From Verrucomicrobiota bacterium (lineage in GTDB: Bacteria; Verrucomicrobiota; Verrucomicrobiia; Verrucomicrobiales; Verrucomicrobiaceae), in contig VFKY01000144.1 of NCBI GenBank assembly GCA_009885275.1, positions 1 through 16,609 of the forward strand: a stretch of 16,609 nucleotides of DNA, read 5' to 3'. The notes below the pieces were generated by a model. It was not told where the DNA came from. It did no database searches and saw only the letters and a list, made by a program, of their open reading frames with translations. The first letter of the stretch is position 1. The number at the start of each line of letters is the position of its first letter. Made by a program: the position numbers and the translations under genes. This document shows, one piece after another, positions 1-6,917 of the stretch.

Positions 1-67
1 CCGTGGCAGACCTTTTCGTCTAACCAAAGCGCCCAGAGTCGAATTCGACTCAGCCATTAAAACTCTG

Positions 68-101
68 AAGACACCCAGCCTCAAAGCTGGGTGTCTTTTT
101 T
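68..101 (+). terminator. Intrinsic terminator of a gene off the left edge
   Basis: A perfect 12 bp stem (68-79 with 86-97) closes a 6-base loop and is followed directly by a run of T, so it terminates + strand transcription. On the minus strand the stem is not followed by a T run, so it is not a good terminator for the convergent glycosyltransferase gene. The gene it serves must end at or just left of this window. Stops exist at 21-23 and 58-60 in two + frames, but too little sequence is present to say which frame is coding. Confidence 0.85.
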
Positions 102-103
102 GT

Positions 104-1327
104 TCAGGTAATGGATTTTTGTAAACGACCCCCAAAGTCTGGAGTTGTTCGCAATGTTTCCCTCCACGATGGGAGCGATGTAATCTCGGGTGAAGATTCT
201 GAACATTGCTCAGCGACTTGGCGAACTATTTCAGCAAATACAGTGATGGTGAGTCGCTCATCTTCAGAAATTTCCTCAAGATCATTGAAAAGCGCTTCAT
301 GGGAATAGCGGGTTACTAGCGTCTGCGCAGTGTCGAGATAAGTATCTGCAAGCCTTTCTAATTTTCGTGCTTCAGCAGAGAACCCGAGATCACTCCAGAG
401 ATGCGCTAGTAAAGTGCGGGTAACCTCGCGGGCCATACGGGTCAAGCCGCCTGAGGTATCGGAGAGCCCAGTGGCGGGGTCATAACCAAGATGCTGATGC
501 TTGTGTTCAAAGTTCCCCCCCAAATCGACCTGACACATACGCTGTGAGGGCGCTTGGCGAAAAACATCACAGAGCATGCCAATTTCAAGTCCCCAATCGG
601 AAGTAAGGCTAAGCTTGCTGAGAAACTTTGTTTCTGCCGCAAATTCACCGGAAAGTGGGTAGCGACACATGGCAAGAAAGCGCAGTAATGGAGTGGAGCC
701 AAAAACTTCGCGTAGTGCCTGCAGAAGAGGGAAGATCAGTAGTCGCGTAACTCTTCCATACATGCGCTCGCGAACGCGCCCATAGTAGCTTTTGGCAAAG
801 ACATAATTCATCTCAGGACTCGCCACCGGTAGACATAAGCGCCAGAGCATATCCCTATCATAATTGATGATGTCGCTATCGTGACAGGCAATAACGCCGT
901 GATGGCCCTTGGACAGCAGGTAGGCTACACCCATCCAAACATTACTTCCTTTTCCATGGACATGCGGGTTCTTAGTCGCGGCATTAACAGTGTTGTGGAT
1001 AAGATCGAGACTAGGTCCGTCGTTCCATAGGATCGTGTGCGAAGTATCAGGAAGACTTTTTGCGAATATCTTTCTGGCTTTGTCATACTGAATCTTTGAC
1101 ATGCCATTCATGCTAAAGACGATCTCAGAGAGGTAACTTACATTGGCGAGTTGCTTGAGCATTCGAGGCAGCGCCTTTCGCTCAAGCTCCCCATATAAAG
1201 CTGGAATAATAAGGGCAATCGGCCTGTCTTTAGAGAGGCGTTTTAAGAGCGCTTCACGTTCATCGAGTTTTGTCTCTGCCAGGTGATGCAGCGTTGGCAG
1301 TAATATAGGTTGATGAAAATCGGGCAT
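104..1327 (-). CDS. GT81-like glycosyltransferase (glucosyl-3-phosphoglycerate synthase type)
   Basis: This 407-residue protein is a GT-A fold glycosyltransferase. It starts its core with IPALYGELE (41-49), has GKGSNVW (125-131) and an acidic metal/nucleotide motif HDSDI (149-153). It then shows GRVTRLLIFPLL (191-202), YPLSGEF (223-229) and DWGLEIGML (244-252). The order matches glucosyl-3-phosphoglycerate synthase (GT81), which transfers glucose from an NDP-sugar to 3-phosphoglycerate on the way to glucosylglycerate, a compatible solute and polysaccharide precursor. There is no signal peptide or membrane segment, so it is cytoplasmic. It lies 42 bp after pssA on the same strand and is probably co-transcribed. 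The purine-rich AAAGAAGAAG before the ATG is one of the better ribosome-binding stretches here. No phosphatase partner is in view, so the acceptor could differ from 3-phosphoglycerate. Confidence 0.8.
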   Translation of the reverse strand: MPDFHQPILLPTLHHLAETKLDEREALLKRLSKDRPIALIIPALYGELERKALPRMLKQLANVSYLSEIVFSMNGMSKIQYDKARKIFAKSLPDTSHTILWNDGPSLDLIHNTVNAATKNPHVHGKGSNVWMGVAYLLSKGHHGVIACHDSDIINYDRDMLWRLCLPVASPEMNYVFAKSYYGRVRERMYGRVTRLLIFPLLQALREVFGSTPLLRFLAMCRYPLSGEFAAETKFLSKLSLTSDWGLEIGMLCDVFRQAPSQRMCQVDLGGNFEHKHQHLGYDPATGLSDTSGGLTRMAREVTRTLLAHLWSDLGFSAEARKLERLADTYLDTAQTLVTRYSHEALFNDLEEISEDERLTITVFAEIVRQVAEQCSESSPEITSLPSWRETLRTTPDFGGRLQKSIT

Positions 1328-1369
1328 CTTCTTCTTTAAGGTGAATGGATACAGTCCTGGCCGACCAAG

Positions 1370-2278
1370 CTAAATTAAAGAGGGAGGATCTTGTTTTGAA
1401 GTGTCATCAATGATTTCAGTGGCACCCTTTTCATCCGTCAACGGTTCTGCGCCTTCTTCAATTTCGTGTCTCCATTTTCGTGATACCCAAGGCCGCACAA
1501 GACCATAACCTAGATAGGTCACGAATAATACGGAAGGCATCCACTGCCAGGCCTTCACGGTGAAAGCCAACACAATAATACTGATGATGACCCAGTGAAA
1601 GGAACGGCGAGTTTTCCAGTTGATCGATTTAAAGCTAGGGTATTCCACCTTACTAACCATGAGGTAAGAAAGCAAAACCATGAGAACGGGGAGTACATAT
1701 TTCCAGCTTCCAATGGTCCGATCATTTCCTTCCAACCACAATAGAGTAAGGGTTAAAGAAACAATCACGCCAGCAGCAGCAGGAATGGGGCAACCACTAA
1801 AGAACTTCGATGAGGTGCCGTTTGCGGCATCTCTTGCTGCGATACAGTTAAATCGTGCCAACCTCATGGCACCACAGACAAGATAAACGCAAGCAATAAG
1901 CCAGCCCAGTCCCTTTACAGTCTGCTCAAATTCAGCGAGCACAATATCATGGACTAGCAGTGCTGGGGCGATACCGAAGGAAACAATGTCGGCAATCGAA
2001 TCAAATTCCCTGCCAAAATCCGAGCTCTGTCCACTCATCCTCGCCAGACGTCCATCAAGAGCATCAAAGACACAGGCTACGAGGATAAAGCCAATAGCCC
2101 AAAGGTATCGGTGATTGTCTTCTTGAGGTTGAAAACGACCGACGATATGAAGAATGGCCATGAATCCGCACAAGAGATTTCCTGCGGTCATCAAATTGGG
2201 GAGCAAATATATGCGAGGTTCACGTTCGAGCATGACAGGACATTTAGCGCGAATATCCATTAGCTCCAATGATTTCAT
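1370..2278 (-). CDS. pssA: CDP-diacylglycerol-serine O-phosphatidyltransferase
   Basis: PssA joins CDP-diacylglycerol and L-serine to give phosphatidylserine, the precursor of phosphatidylethanolamine, in the inner membrane. The CDP-alcohol phosphotransferase signature D-G-x2-A-R-x8-G-x3-D-x3-D is complete: D75 G76, A79 R80, G89, D93 and D97, with the preceding D72 also present. Several hydrophobic segments follow (about 101-130, 160-180, 190-210 and 225-270), and the C-terminal tail is hydrophilic and acidic. The 302-residue length is somewhat long for the family. Met16 (LEREPRIYLLPN follows) is an alternative start that would match family N-termini better, and neither start has a Shine-Dalgarno sequence. 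It heads a minus-strand pair with the GT81 gene and is divergent from the Fe-S gene at 2326, with only 47 bp between the starts. Confidence 0.9.
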   Translation of the reverse strand: MKSLELMDIRAKCPVMLEREPRIYLLPNLMTAGNLLCGFMAILHIVGRFQPQEDNHRYLWAIGFILVACVFDALDGRLARMSGQSSDFGREFDSIADIVSFGIAPALLVHDIVLAEFEQTVKGLGWLIACVYLVCGAMRLARFNCIAARDAANGTSSKFFSGCPIPAAAGVIVSLTLTLLWLEGNDRTIGSWKYVLPVLMVLLSYLMVSKVEYPSFKSINWKTRRSFHWVIISIIVLAFTVKAWQWMPSVLFVTYLGYGLVRPWVSRKWRHEIEEGAEPLTDEKGATEIIDDTSKQDPPSLI

Positions 2279-2325
2279 ACAGGTGAACTGTTTGACCCAT
2301 CCACTGATACGCGTAACCTTCCAAA

Positions 2326-2895
2326 ATGACCGAAGTTATTGAAAGCCTCCCCCCCCTTGCCGGCGACACCCGCATGGTCGATCTGCTGCTTGCATATCCT
2401 GGTGCACAGCGTGCTCTGTTTGCCCGTTATCACATTGGCGGTTGCCGCAGTTGTGGCTTTCAACCCACGGAAACCCTAGCGCAAGTTTGTGAACGCAACG
2501 AAAACATTTCAATCTCCGAGGCTATTGAGCATATCCAGCAAAGCTATCAATCCGATGTGCGATTGAAAATTACGCCTTTGGAACTTGCGGCTTTAATGGA
2601 AAAATCAAGCGACCTTAAAATCCTTGATGTGCGCTCTCGCGAAGAGCATGAAGCGGTATGTATCCCCAGCTCACAACTCATGACGCAGGAGGTGATCCAG
2701 AAAATTTTTGACACTTATAGCAAGTCCGAACCTGTCATTTTGTATGATCATCACGGAGATCGAGCTCTTGATGCCACAGCCTATTTTATCGGACATGGTT
2801 TTTCGGAAACAAAGTGTCTTGAAGGCGGTATTGATGCGTATAGCATTCAAGTAGATCCAAGCCTGCCACGATATCGTGTGGAGATGGAGGACTAA
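2326..2895 (+). CDS. CxxC redox domain (DUF1858-like) fused to a Cys-less rhodanese domain
   Basis: The protein has two domains in 189 residues. Residues about 15-72 resemble the DUF1858 or hybrid-cluster-associated domain, with a likely redox or metal-binding pair C40-x2-C43 in IGGCRSCGF. Residues about 82-185 are a rhodanese fold: ILDVRSREEHEA (99-110), the active-site loop LYDHHGDRA (139-147), and GFSETKCLEGGIDAY (158-172). The catalytic Cys of rhodanese is Asp141, so sulfur transfer by the usual persulfide is not expected. R146 of the loop is kept. It is followed after 14 bp by an IscU-like scaffold and then sufT, so a role in Fe-S cluster assembly or its regulation is likely. A binding or sensing role rather than sulfurtransferase activity is inference. 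Confidence 0.78.
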   Translation: MTEVIESLPPLAGDTRMVDLLLAYPGAQRALFARYHIGGCRSCGFQPTETLAQVCERNENISISEAIEHIQQSYQSDVRLKITPLELAALMEKSSDLKILDVRSREEHEAVCIPSSQLMTQEVIQKIFDTYSKSEPVILYDHHGDRALDATAYFIGHGFSETKCLEGGIDAYSIQVDPSLPRYRVEMED

Positions 2896-2909
2896 TAACA
2901 ACGCTTGCC

Positions 2910-3401
2910 ATGGACGAAAAAACTCTTCAAGAAGCTATCGCTAATCCCCAGAATTTGGGTGAAATCGTCGATGCCGATGCGGTTGGCACGGTCGGTAGTC
3001 CTGACTGCGGTGACATGGTTCGCATGTGGATCAAATACAAGGAACAGGATGGTCGCAAGGTCATCGATAAGGCCAGTTTTCAGAGCTTTGGCTGTCAGAC
3101 CGCTATTGCTGTGGCCAGCATTGCCACACAGCTTATCAAGGGCAAAACCCGTGAGGAAGTTTTGAACATGACGGCCGCGGAATTATCTGAACCGCTTGGA
3201 CCCTTGCCGCCCATGAAGATTCACTGTGGACAGATGGTGGAGGGGGCATTGAAAGCCGCACTGGAAGGGGGGATTTCCCCAGTCAAAAGTGGAGTCATCC
3301 CCCAATCAATGACTCCGCAAATTGCTACCTTGCATGACGCTTTAGCTTCGGCAGGTAAGCAGGTCGGCAAGATCAAAATCATCCCTTTGCCAGCCCCCTA
3401 A
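2910..3401 (+). CDS. IscU/NifU-type Fe-S cluster assembly scaffold
   Basis: This 163-residue protein is an Fe-S scaffold of the IscU/NifU N-terminal family, on which [2Fe-2S] or [4Fe-4S] clusters are built before transfer to target proteins. All cluster ligands are present: C33 and D35 in GSPDCGDM, C62 in SFGCQTAIA, and H105-C106 in PPMKIHCGQM. The three-Cys pattern and the LPPMKIHC motif separate it from SufA/IscA carriers. A tail of about 40 residues after the scaffold core (122-163, rich in Pro and Lys) is longer than in E. coli IscU. No NifU C-terminal domain is present. It sits between the rhodanese-fusion gene and sufT, 28 bp from the latter, and these three probably form one transcript. 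No cysteine desulfurase lies in the window. Confidence 0.88.
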   Translation: MDEKTLQEAIANPQNLGEIVDADAVGTVGSPDCGDMVRMWIKYKEQDGRKVIDKASFQSFGCQTAIAVASIATQLIKGKTREEVLNMTAAELSEPLGPLPPMKIHCGQMVEGALKAALEGGISPVKSGVIPQSMTPQIATLHDALASAGKQVGKIKIIPLPAP

Positions 3402-3429
3402 TTTTAATAAAACCCCAACCGTTATTGCC

Positions 3430-3987
3430 ATGCACTCAGACATTGAACTCAAACGCGAAGTCGAAGCCATCCAGATCCCAAGCGGAGACAGCATCCATTT
3501 GCCACAAGGCACCCGCGTTATTATTACACAGTCACTCGGAGGCACTTACACGGTAGCCACTGATCATGGCCTCGCTCGTATTTCATCCAAAGATGCAGAT
3601 GCTCTGGGCATTGATCCCATTAGTGAACAGAAAAAGCAGGATGAACAATCTTCCTCCAATGTTCCTGCCGATGCCACCGATCTTGAGTTACAGGTGTGGG
3701 ATCAGTTGCGTGGAGTTTATGACCCCGAAATCCCTGTGAATATCGTTGATCTCGGCTTGGTTTATGACTGTGCCATTGTCGAGGAAGAGGGTAAAAAGAA
3801 AGTCCAAATCAAGATGACATTGACGGCGCCGGGTTGTGGTATGGGGCCGACAATCGCCGCTGATGCCCAGTCTCGTGTGATGTCGATCGATGAGATTGAT
3901 GACGCCGCCGTCGATCTCGTTTGGGATCCGGCATGGAATCAAAGCATGATCAGTGAAGAAGGTAAGATGAAGCTCGGCATGGTCTAA
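3430..3987 (+). CDS. sufT: Fe-S assembly protein SufT (MIP18/DUF59 family)
   Basis: SufT is an auxiliary factor of Fe-S protein maturation in the cytoplasm. The N-terminal part (1-75) is the family-specific extension, with an IPSGDSIHLPQGT-like segment at 16-28. The C-terminal MIP18-like domain (about 82-185) contains DPEIPVNIVDLGLVYD (98-113), MTLTAPGCGMG (129-139) with the conserved Cys136, and VWDPAWNQSMISEEGK (164-179). These features identify the longer SufT form rather than a bare DUF59 protein. Length and domain order are normal for the family. It is the third gene of the Fe-S trio and is followed 95 bp later by purT, which is probably unrelated in function. There is no visible Shine-Dalgarno sequence before the ATG. 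Confidence 0.9.
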   Translation: MHSDIELKREVEAIQIPSGDSIHLPQGTRVIITQSLGGTYTVATDHGLARISSKDADALGIDPISEQKKQDEQSSSNVPADATDLELQVWDQLRGVYDPEIPVNIVDLGLVYDCAIVEEEGKKKVQIKMTLTAPGCGMGPTIAADAQSRVMSIDEIDDAAVDLVWDPAWNQSMISEEGKMKLGMV

Positions 3988-4082
3988 CTGTAACATAAGC
4001 TTCCAGCCTGCATTGTGTCGTGGGCATTCTGCTTGCGTCAGGGGTAGGCGCTAAAAAATCACAACCATTAACTGCCCATCAA

Positions 4083-5267
4083 GTGCCAATACTCGGAACT
4101 CCCTTCACTTCGTCCGCCATCAAAGTTGTTATGCTCGGTTCTGGTGAGCTTGGCAAGGAGGTGGTTATTGAATTGCAACGCTACGGTTGCGAAGTCGTTG
4201 CTATCGATTCCTACCCCAATGCTCCCGCGATGCAGGTGGCCCACCGTTCACATGTTGTTTCCATGTTGGATGCTGATGCCTTGCGTCGTGTTTTGCTGGA
4301 GGAGAAGCCGAATTTGATTGTCCCGGAAGTAGAGGCGATTGCTACAGATGTTCTCGTGGAATTGGAGGCGCAAGGTTTCAAGGTTATTCCAACCGCGCGC
4401 GCTGCCAAGCTGACAATGAATCGCGAAGGCATCCGCCGTCTCGCGGCTGAGGAGCTTGGCTTGCGTGTATCACCGTATCAATTTGCCGCCACCGAGGAAG
4501 AGTTCCGCAGTGCCATTGCAACCATCGGAACGCCCTGCGTGGTCAAGCCCATCATGAGCAGCTCCGGCAAAGGTCAGAGCGTTGTGCGCAGCGAAGCCGA
4601 CATTGAGAAGTCATGGAAGTACGCCCAGGAAGGCGGACGTGCAGGCAAGGGGAAGGTTATCGTTGAGGGCTTTGTTGATTTCGATTACGAGATCACCATG
4701 CTCACCCTGCGTCATGCGGGTGGTACTTCCTTTTGCGAGCCTATCGGCCACCTTCAAATAGATGGCGACTACCGTGAGAGTTGGCAGCCTCAGCCGATGA
4801 CCGCAGCAGCTTTGGCAGAAAGTAAACGCATCGCCGAAGCTGTTACCACAGGGCTTGGTGGTTGGGGCATCTTTGGGGTCGAACTTTTCGTGAAAGCTGA
4901 CAGGGTTTGGTTCAGTGAAGTTTCTCCACGGCCTCATGATACAGGATTGGTCACATTGCTGTCACAGGACTTCAGTCAGTTCGCCCTCCATGCCCGAGCT
5001 ATTCTTGGACTGCCCGTTCCCAACATCCGTCAGCATGGTCCCAGCGCCTCTGCGGCGATTCTTGTTGAAGGTCACTCGCAGAACGTCAGCTTTGGCAATC
5101 TAGGTGAAGTCCTCAGCCAGCCCGACACTGCCCTGCGTCTCTTTGGCAAACCGGAAGTCAAAGGCAAACGTCGCATGGGCGTGGCCATTGCTCGTGGTGC
5201 CAGCATTGATGAGGCACGCGAAAAGGCGCGCAAGATGGTCGCGGCCGTGGAGGTGAAGCTGGGTTGA
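4083..5267 (+). CDS. purT: Formate-dependent phosphoribosylglycinamide formyltransferase (GAR transformylase 2)
   Basis: PurT is an ATP-grasp enzyme that makes formyl-GAR from GAR, formate and ATP in purine synthesis, without needing 10-formyltetrahydrofolate. Recognisable stretches, numbered from the GTG at 4083, include GSGELGKE (19-26), PEVEAIATD and [16 protein letters not shown]. Further on come [11 protein letters not shown] (ATP-binding loop), [10 protein letters not shown] and [12 protein letters not shown]. Numbering from this GTG aligns the GAR-binding Glu22 exactly with the E. coli enzyme and gives 394 residues against 392. An in-frame GTG at 4020 would add 21 residues with no family counterpart; neither start has a Shine-Dalgarno sequence. 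The gene converges with the LysM lipoprotein gene, with only 5 bp between the stops and no terminator visible. Confidence 0.93.
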   Translation: MPILGTPFTSSAIKVVMLGSGELGKEVVIELQRYGCEVVAIDSYPNAPAMQVAHRSHVVSMLDADALRRVLLEEKPNLIVPEVEAIATDVLVELEAQGFKVIPTARAAKLTMNREGIRRLAAEELGLRVSPYQFAATEEEFRSAIATIGTPCVVKPIMSSSGKGQSVVRSEADIEKSWKYAQEGGRAGKGKVIVEGFVDFDYEITMLTLRHAGGTSFCEPIGHLQIDGDYRESWQPQPMTAAALAESKRIAEAVTTGLGGWGIFGVELFVKADRVWFSEVSPRPHDTGLVTLLSQDFSQFALHARAILGLPVPNIRQHGPSASAAILVEGHSQNVSFGNLGEVLSQPDTALRLFGKPEVKGKRRMGVAIARGASIDEAREKARKMVAAVEVKLG

Positions 5268-5272
5268 GTCGA

Positions 5273-5788
5273 TCAAGGGATGACCAGTTTTTGACCAGGT
5301 CGGATTAGATCTGATGACAAACCATTGGTGCTTTTGAGCTTAGCTACACTTGTGTGGTGATTGAGGGCAATACGATAAAGTGAGTCGCCACTTTTTACAG
5401 TATAGCCACCACTAGACGTTTTTTTCTTAGTCGCTGTCGATGGTTTGGAGGCAACGGCACTGGATTTTTTAGGAGCTGAGCTTGCAGTGCTCTTTGATTT
5501 TGGTGGCACCTTTGAAACAACAGGTTCTGGAGTGTATTCTGGAGTGTATTCTGGAATTGATGAGGTTACTGGTTCAGGTTTGTATTCCTCATATTGAGGT
5601 GCGCCGCCTTGCTGTGGCGTACCGCCTTGCCCAGGGTAGGGATTATAAGCGCCTCCGCCATCAGTAGTGGCATATTCTGGATATTCAGAACCGTTGCCAT
5701 CGCTCATTTTGTTCATCGTTTTGCATGAAACAAAAGTGAAACAAAGGAGCGCACTCGTGAACACTTGAAATATAGAAAATGTTTTCAT
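5273..5788 (-). CDS. LysM-domain lipoprotein
   Basis: This 171-residue secreted protein begins with a signal peptide (1-21) ending in a plausible lipobox around FVSC, which would lipidate Cys22. The middle (30-126) is a low-complexity linker rich in Pro, Gly, Tyr, Ser and Lys, including an [12 protein letters not shown] repeat (78-89). The C-terminal LysM domain (129-171) has the usual [13 protein letters not shown] opening and an [10 protein letters not shown] ending, and is expected to bind peptidoglycan N-acetylglucosamine chains. The arrangement suggests a lipoprotein that tethers a membrane to the cell wall. No catalytic domain (M23, amidase or NlpC/P60) is present, so this is a binding rather than a lytic protein. 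Transcription would start in the 195 bp divergent region shared with the epimerase gene. Confidence 0.85.
   Translation of the reverse strand: MKTFSIFQVFTSALLCFTFVSCKTMNKMSDGNGSEYPEYATTDGGGAYNPYPGQGGTPQQGGAPQYEEYKPEPVTSSIPEYTPEYTPEPVVSKVPPKSKSTASSAPKKSSAVASKPSTATKKKTSSGGYTVKSGDSLYRIALNHHTSVAKLKSTNGLSSDLIRPGQKLVIP
5526..5555. repeat. 12 bp tandem repeat inside the LysM lipoprotein linker
   Basis: A 12 bp unit occurs twice perfectly (5526-5537 and 5538-5549), followed by the first 6 bases of a third copy. It is in frame and encodes the [11 protein letters not shown] stretch of the linker. A multiple-of-three unit can change copy number without breaking the reading frame, so linker length may vary between strains. 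Confidence 0.9.
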
Positions 5789-5823
5789 GGTGATACGTTG
5801 AGATCAAAATTGAGACAGGGTAG

Positions 5824-5846
5824 ATTATTAAGATTTCCTTAATAAT
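5824..5846. promoter_or_regulatory. Inverted repeat in the divergent region (possible operator)
   Basis: Perfect 9 bp arms, ATTATTAAG and CTTAATAAT, are separated by 5 bases. The site lies 36 bp upstream of the LysM lipoprotein start and 138 bp upstream of the epimerase start. It is AT-rich and not followed by a T run, which fits a regulator-binding site better than a terminator. Which regulator binds is unknown. Confidence 0.4.
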
Positions 5847-5923
5847 GCAATGAATTTGTCAGCGAAGAACAACGAGCGCGCTGAGGCGTGAGAATGTGAG
5901 TCCTGTCTTGCTCCCGATGCGAT

Positions 5924-5935
5924 ATGAAATTTCAT
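5924..5935. promoter_or_regulatory. 12 bp perfect palindrome upstream of the epimerase gene
   Basis: ATGAAATTTCAT is a perfect palindrome centred about 54 bp before the epimerase start codon, a common place for an operator. A site this short can also occur by chance, so the call is tentative. Confidence 0.25.
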
Positions 5936-5983
5936 TCACAGTGATGTTGCATGGTGCGCAGGTCTTCCCTAATCTGACCGTCC

Positions 5984-6841
5984 ATGAAAATCGGATTTAA
6001 CCTGCTCCTTTGGACCGGTCACGTGACCGAAGAAAACTATTCCTTATTCCCTAAGCTGAAAGCTGTGGGCTACGATGGCGTTGAGATACCCATTTTTGAC
6101 ACCAGTGACCCTACTCACTTCACTAAAGTGGGTCAGGTGATCAAGGACAACGGCTTGGAATGTACTGCGGTCACAGTGTTGCCTGATGAGGCTCATAATG
6201 CCATTTCTCCCGATGCGAAGAACCGTCAGGGTGCGATAGACCATCTCAAGACAGTGATTGAATGCGCGCACAATGCCGGAGTGCAGACACTTTGCGGTCC
6301 GTATTATCAAGTGCTTGGTCAGTTCACAGGACGCTTTCCCACGGAGACAGAGCTCAATCACGCTGCGGAAGTGCACCGTGCTATTGCGCCTATTGCGCAG
6401 GCAGCGGGAGTGAAGTGTGCGATTGAGGCGCTTAACCGTTTTGAATCGCACTTGCTCAATACCATGGAGCAGGCGGCGAACTACGTGAAACTCGTGGATC
6501 ACGAGAACTTCGGAACCATGTATGACACCTTCCATGCGAACATTGAAGAGAAAGATCCCATTGGTTGCATTGAGACTGTCTTTAAAACAGGCAAGCTTAA
6601 CCATATCCATATTTCTGAAAACGATCGCGGCACCCCCGGTCGTGGACATGCCCCGTGCCGCGAAGCTATTCGTAAGGCTCGCGCGCTTGGTTATGATGGA
6701 TGGCTTACGATTGAGGCCTTTGGCGGTTCGCTTCCTGACCTTGCTGCCGCAACGCGTGTTTGGCGTGATTTCTTCTCTTCACCAGAAGAAGTTTACACCG
6801 AGGGCTATGCATTGATTAAGAGCACTCTTGAAAATGCTTAA
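5984..6841 (+). CDS. Sugar 3-epimerase-like TIM-barrel enzyme (tagatose/psicose epimerase or hydroxypyruvate isomerase family)
   Basis: A 285-residue AP-endonuclease-2-like TIM barrel. The active-site set of the D-tagatose/D-psicose 3-epimerase group is complete: metal ligands E148 (IEALNRFE), D181 (MYDTFHANIEE), H209 (HIHISENDRG) and E244 (LTIEAFGG). The substrate-contact residues E154, H184 and R215 are also present. This points to C3 epimerisation of a ketose, or isomerisation of a related sugar, in the cytoplasm with a divalent metal. Family members are often annotated as hydroxypyruvate isomerase, so the substrate is not settled. Its neighbour is a Tat-exported Gfo/Idh/MocA oxidoreductase, a pairing that suggests sugar or polyol use. 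A terminator directly after the stop indicates its own transcript, perhaps with some read-through. Confidence 0.82.
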   Translation: MKIGFNLLLWTGHVTEENYSLFPKLKAVGYDGVEIPIFDTSDPTHFTKVGQVIKDNGLECTAVTVLPDEAHNAISPDAKNRQGAIDHLKTVIECAHNAGVQTLCGPYYQVLGQFTGRFPTETELNHAAEVHRAIAPIAQAAGVKCAIEALNRFESHLLNTMEQAANYVKLVDHENFGTMYDTFHANIEEKDPIGCIETVFKTGKLNHIHISENDRGTPGRGHAPCREAIRKARALGYDGWLTIEAFGGSLPDLAAATRVWRDFFSSPEEVYTEGYALIKSTLENA

Positions 6842-6850
6842 CATTTGATG

Positions 6851-6878
6851 AAAACGGCGACCACAAGTCGCCGTTTTT
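6851..6878 (+). terminator. Intrinsic terminator after the epimerase gene
   Basis: A perfect 10 bp stem, AAAACGGCGA (6851-6860) with TCGCCGTTTT (6868-6877), has a 7-base loop and ends in T. The A and T ends of the stem make it usable in both directions, but it lies 9 bp after the + strand stop codon and clearly serves the epimerase gene. Confidence 0.88.
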
Positions 6879-6917
6879 ATATACCTGTCATTTCAACGAC
6901 AAAGAAGAAACCGAAAA

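Noticed and set aside
1..67. 3' end of a + strand gene at the left edge
   Set aside because: The terminator shows that one exists, but with 67 bases and stops in two frames the frame cannot be chosen, so no CDS is called.
4020..4082. Upstream GTG start for purT
   Set aside because: The extra 21 residues match nothing in the family, and starting at 4083 aligns residue for residue with the E. coli N-terminus. Kept only as an alternative.
6044..6649. 201-codon open frame on the minus strand
   Set aside because: It lies wholly antisense to the epimerase gene, whose protein has complete family motifs. The translated sequence is low in recognisable motifs and fits an antisense shadow.
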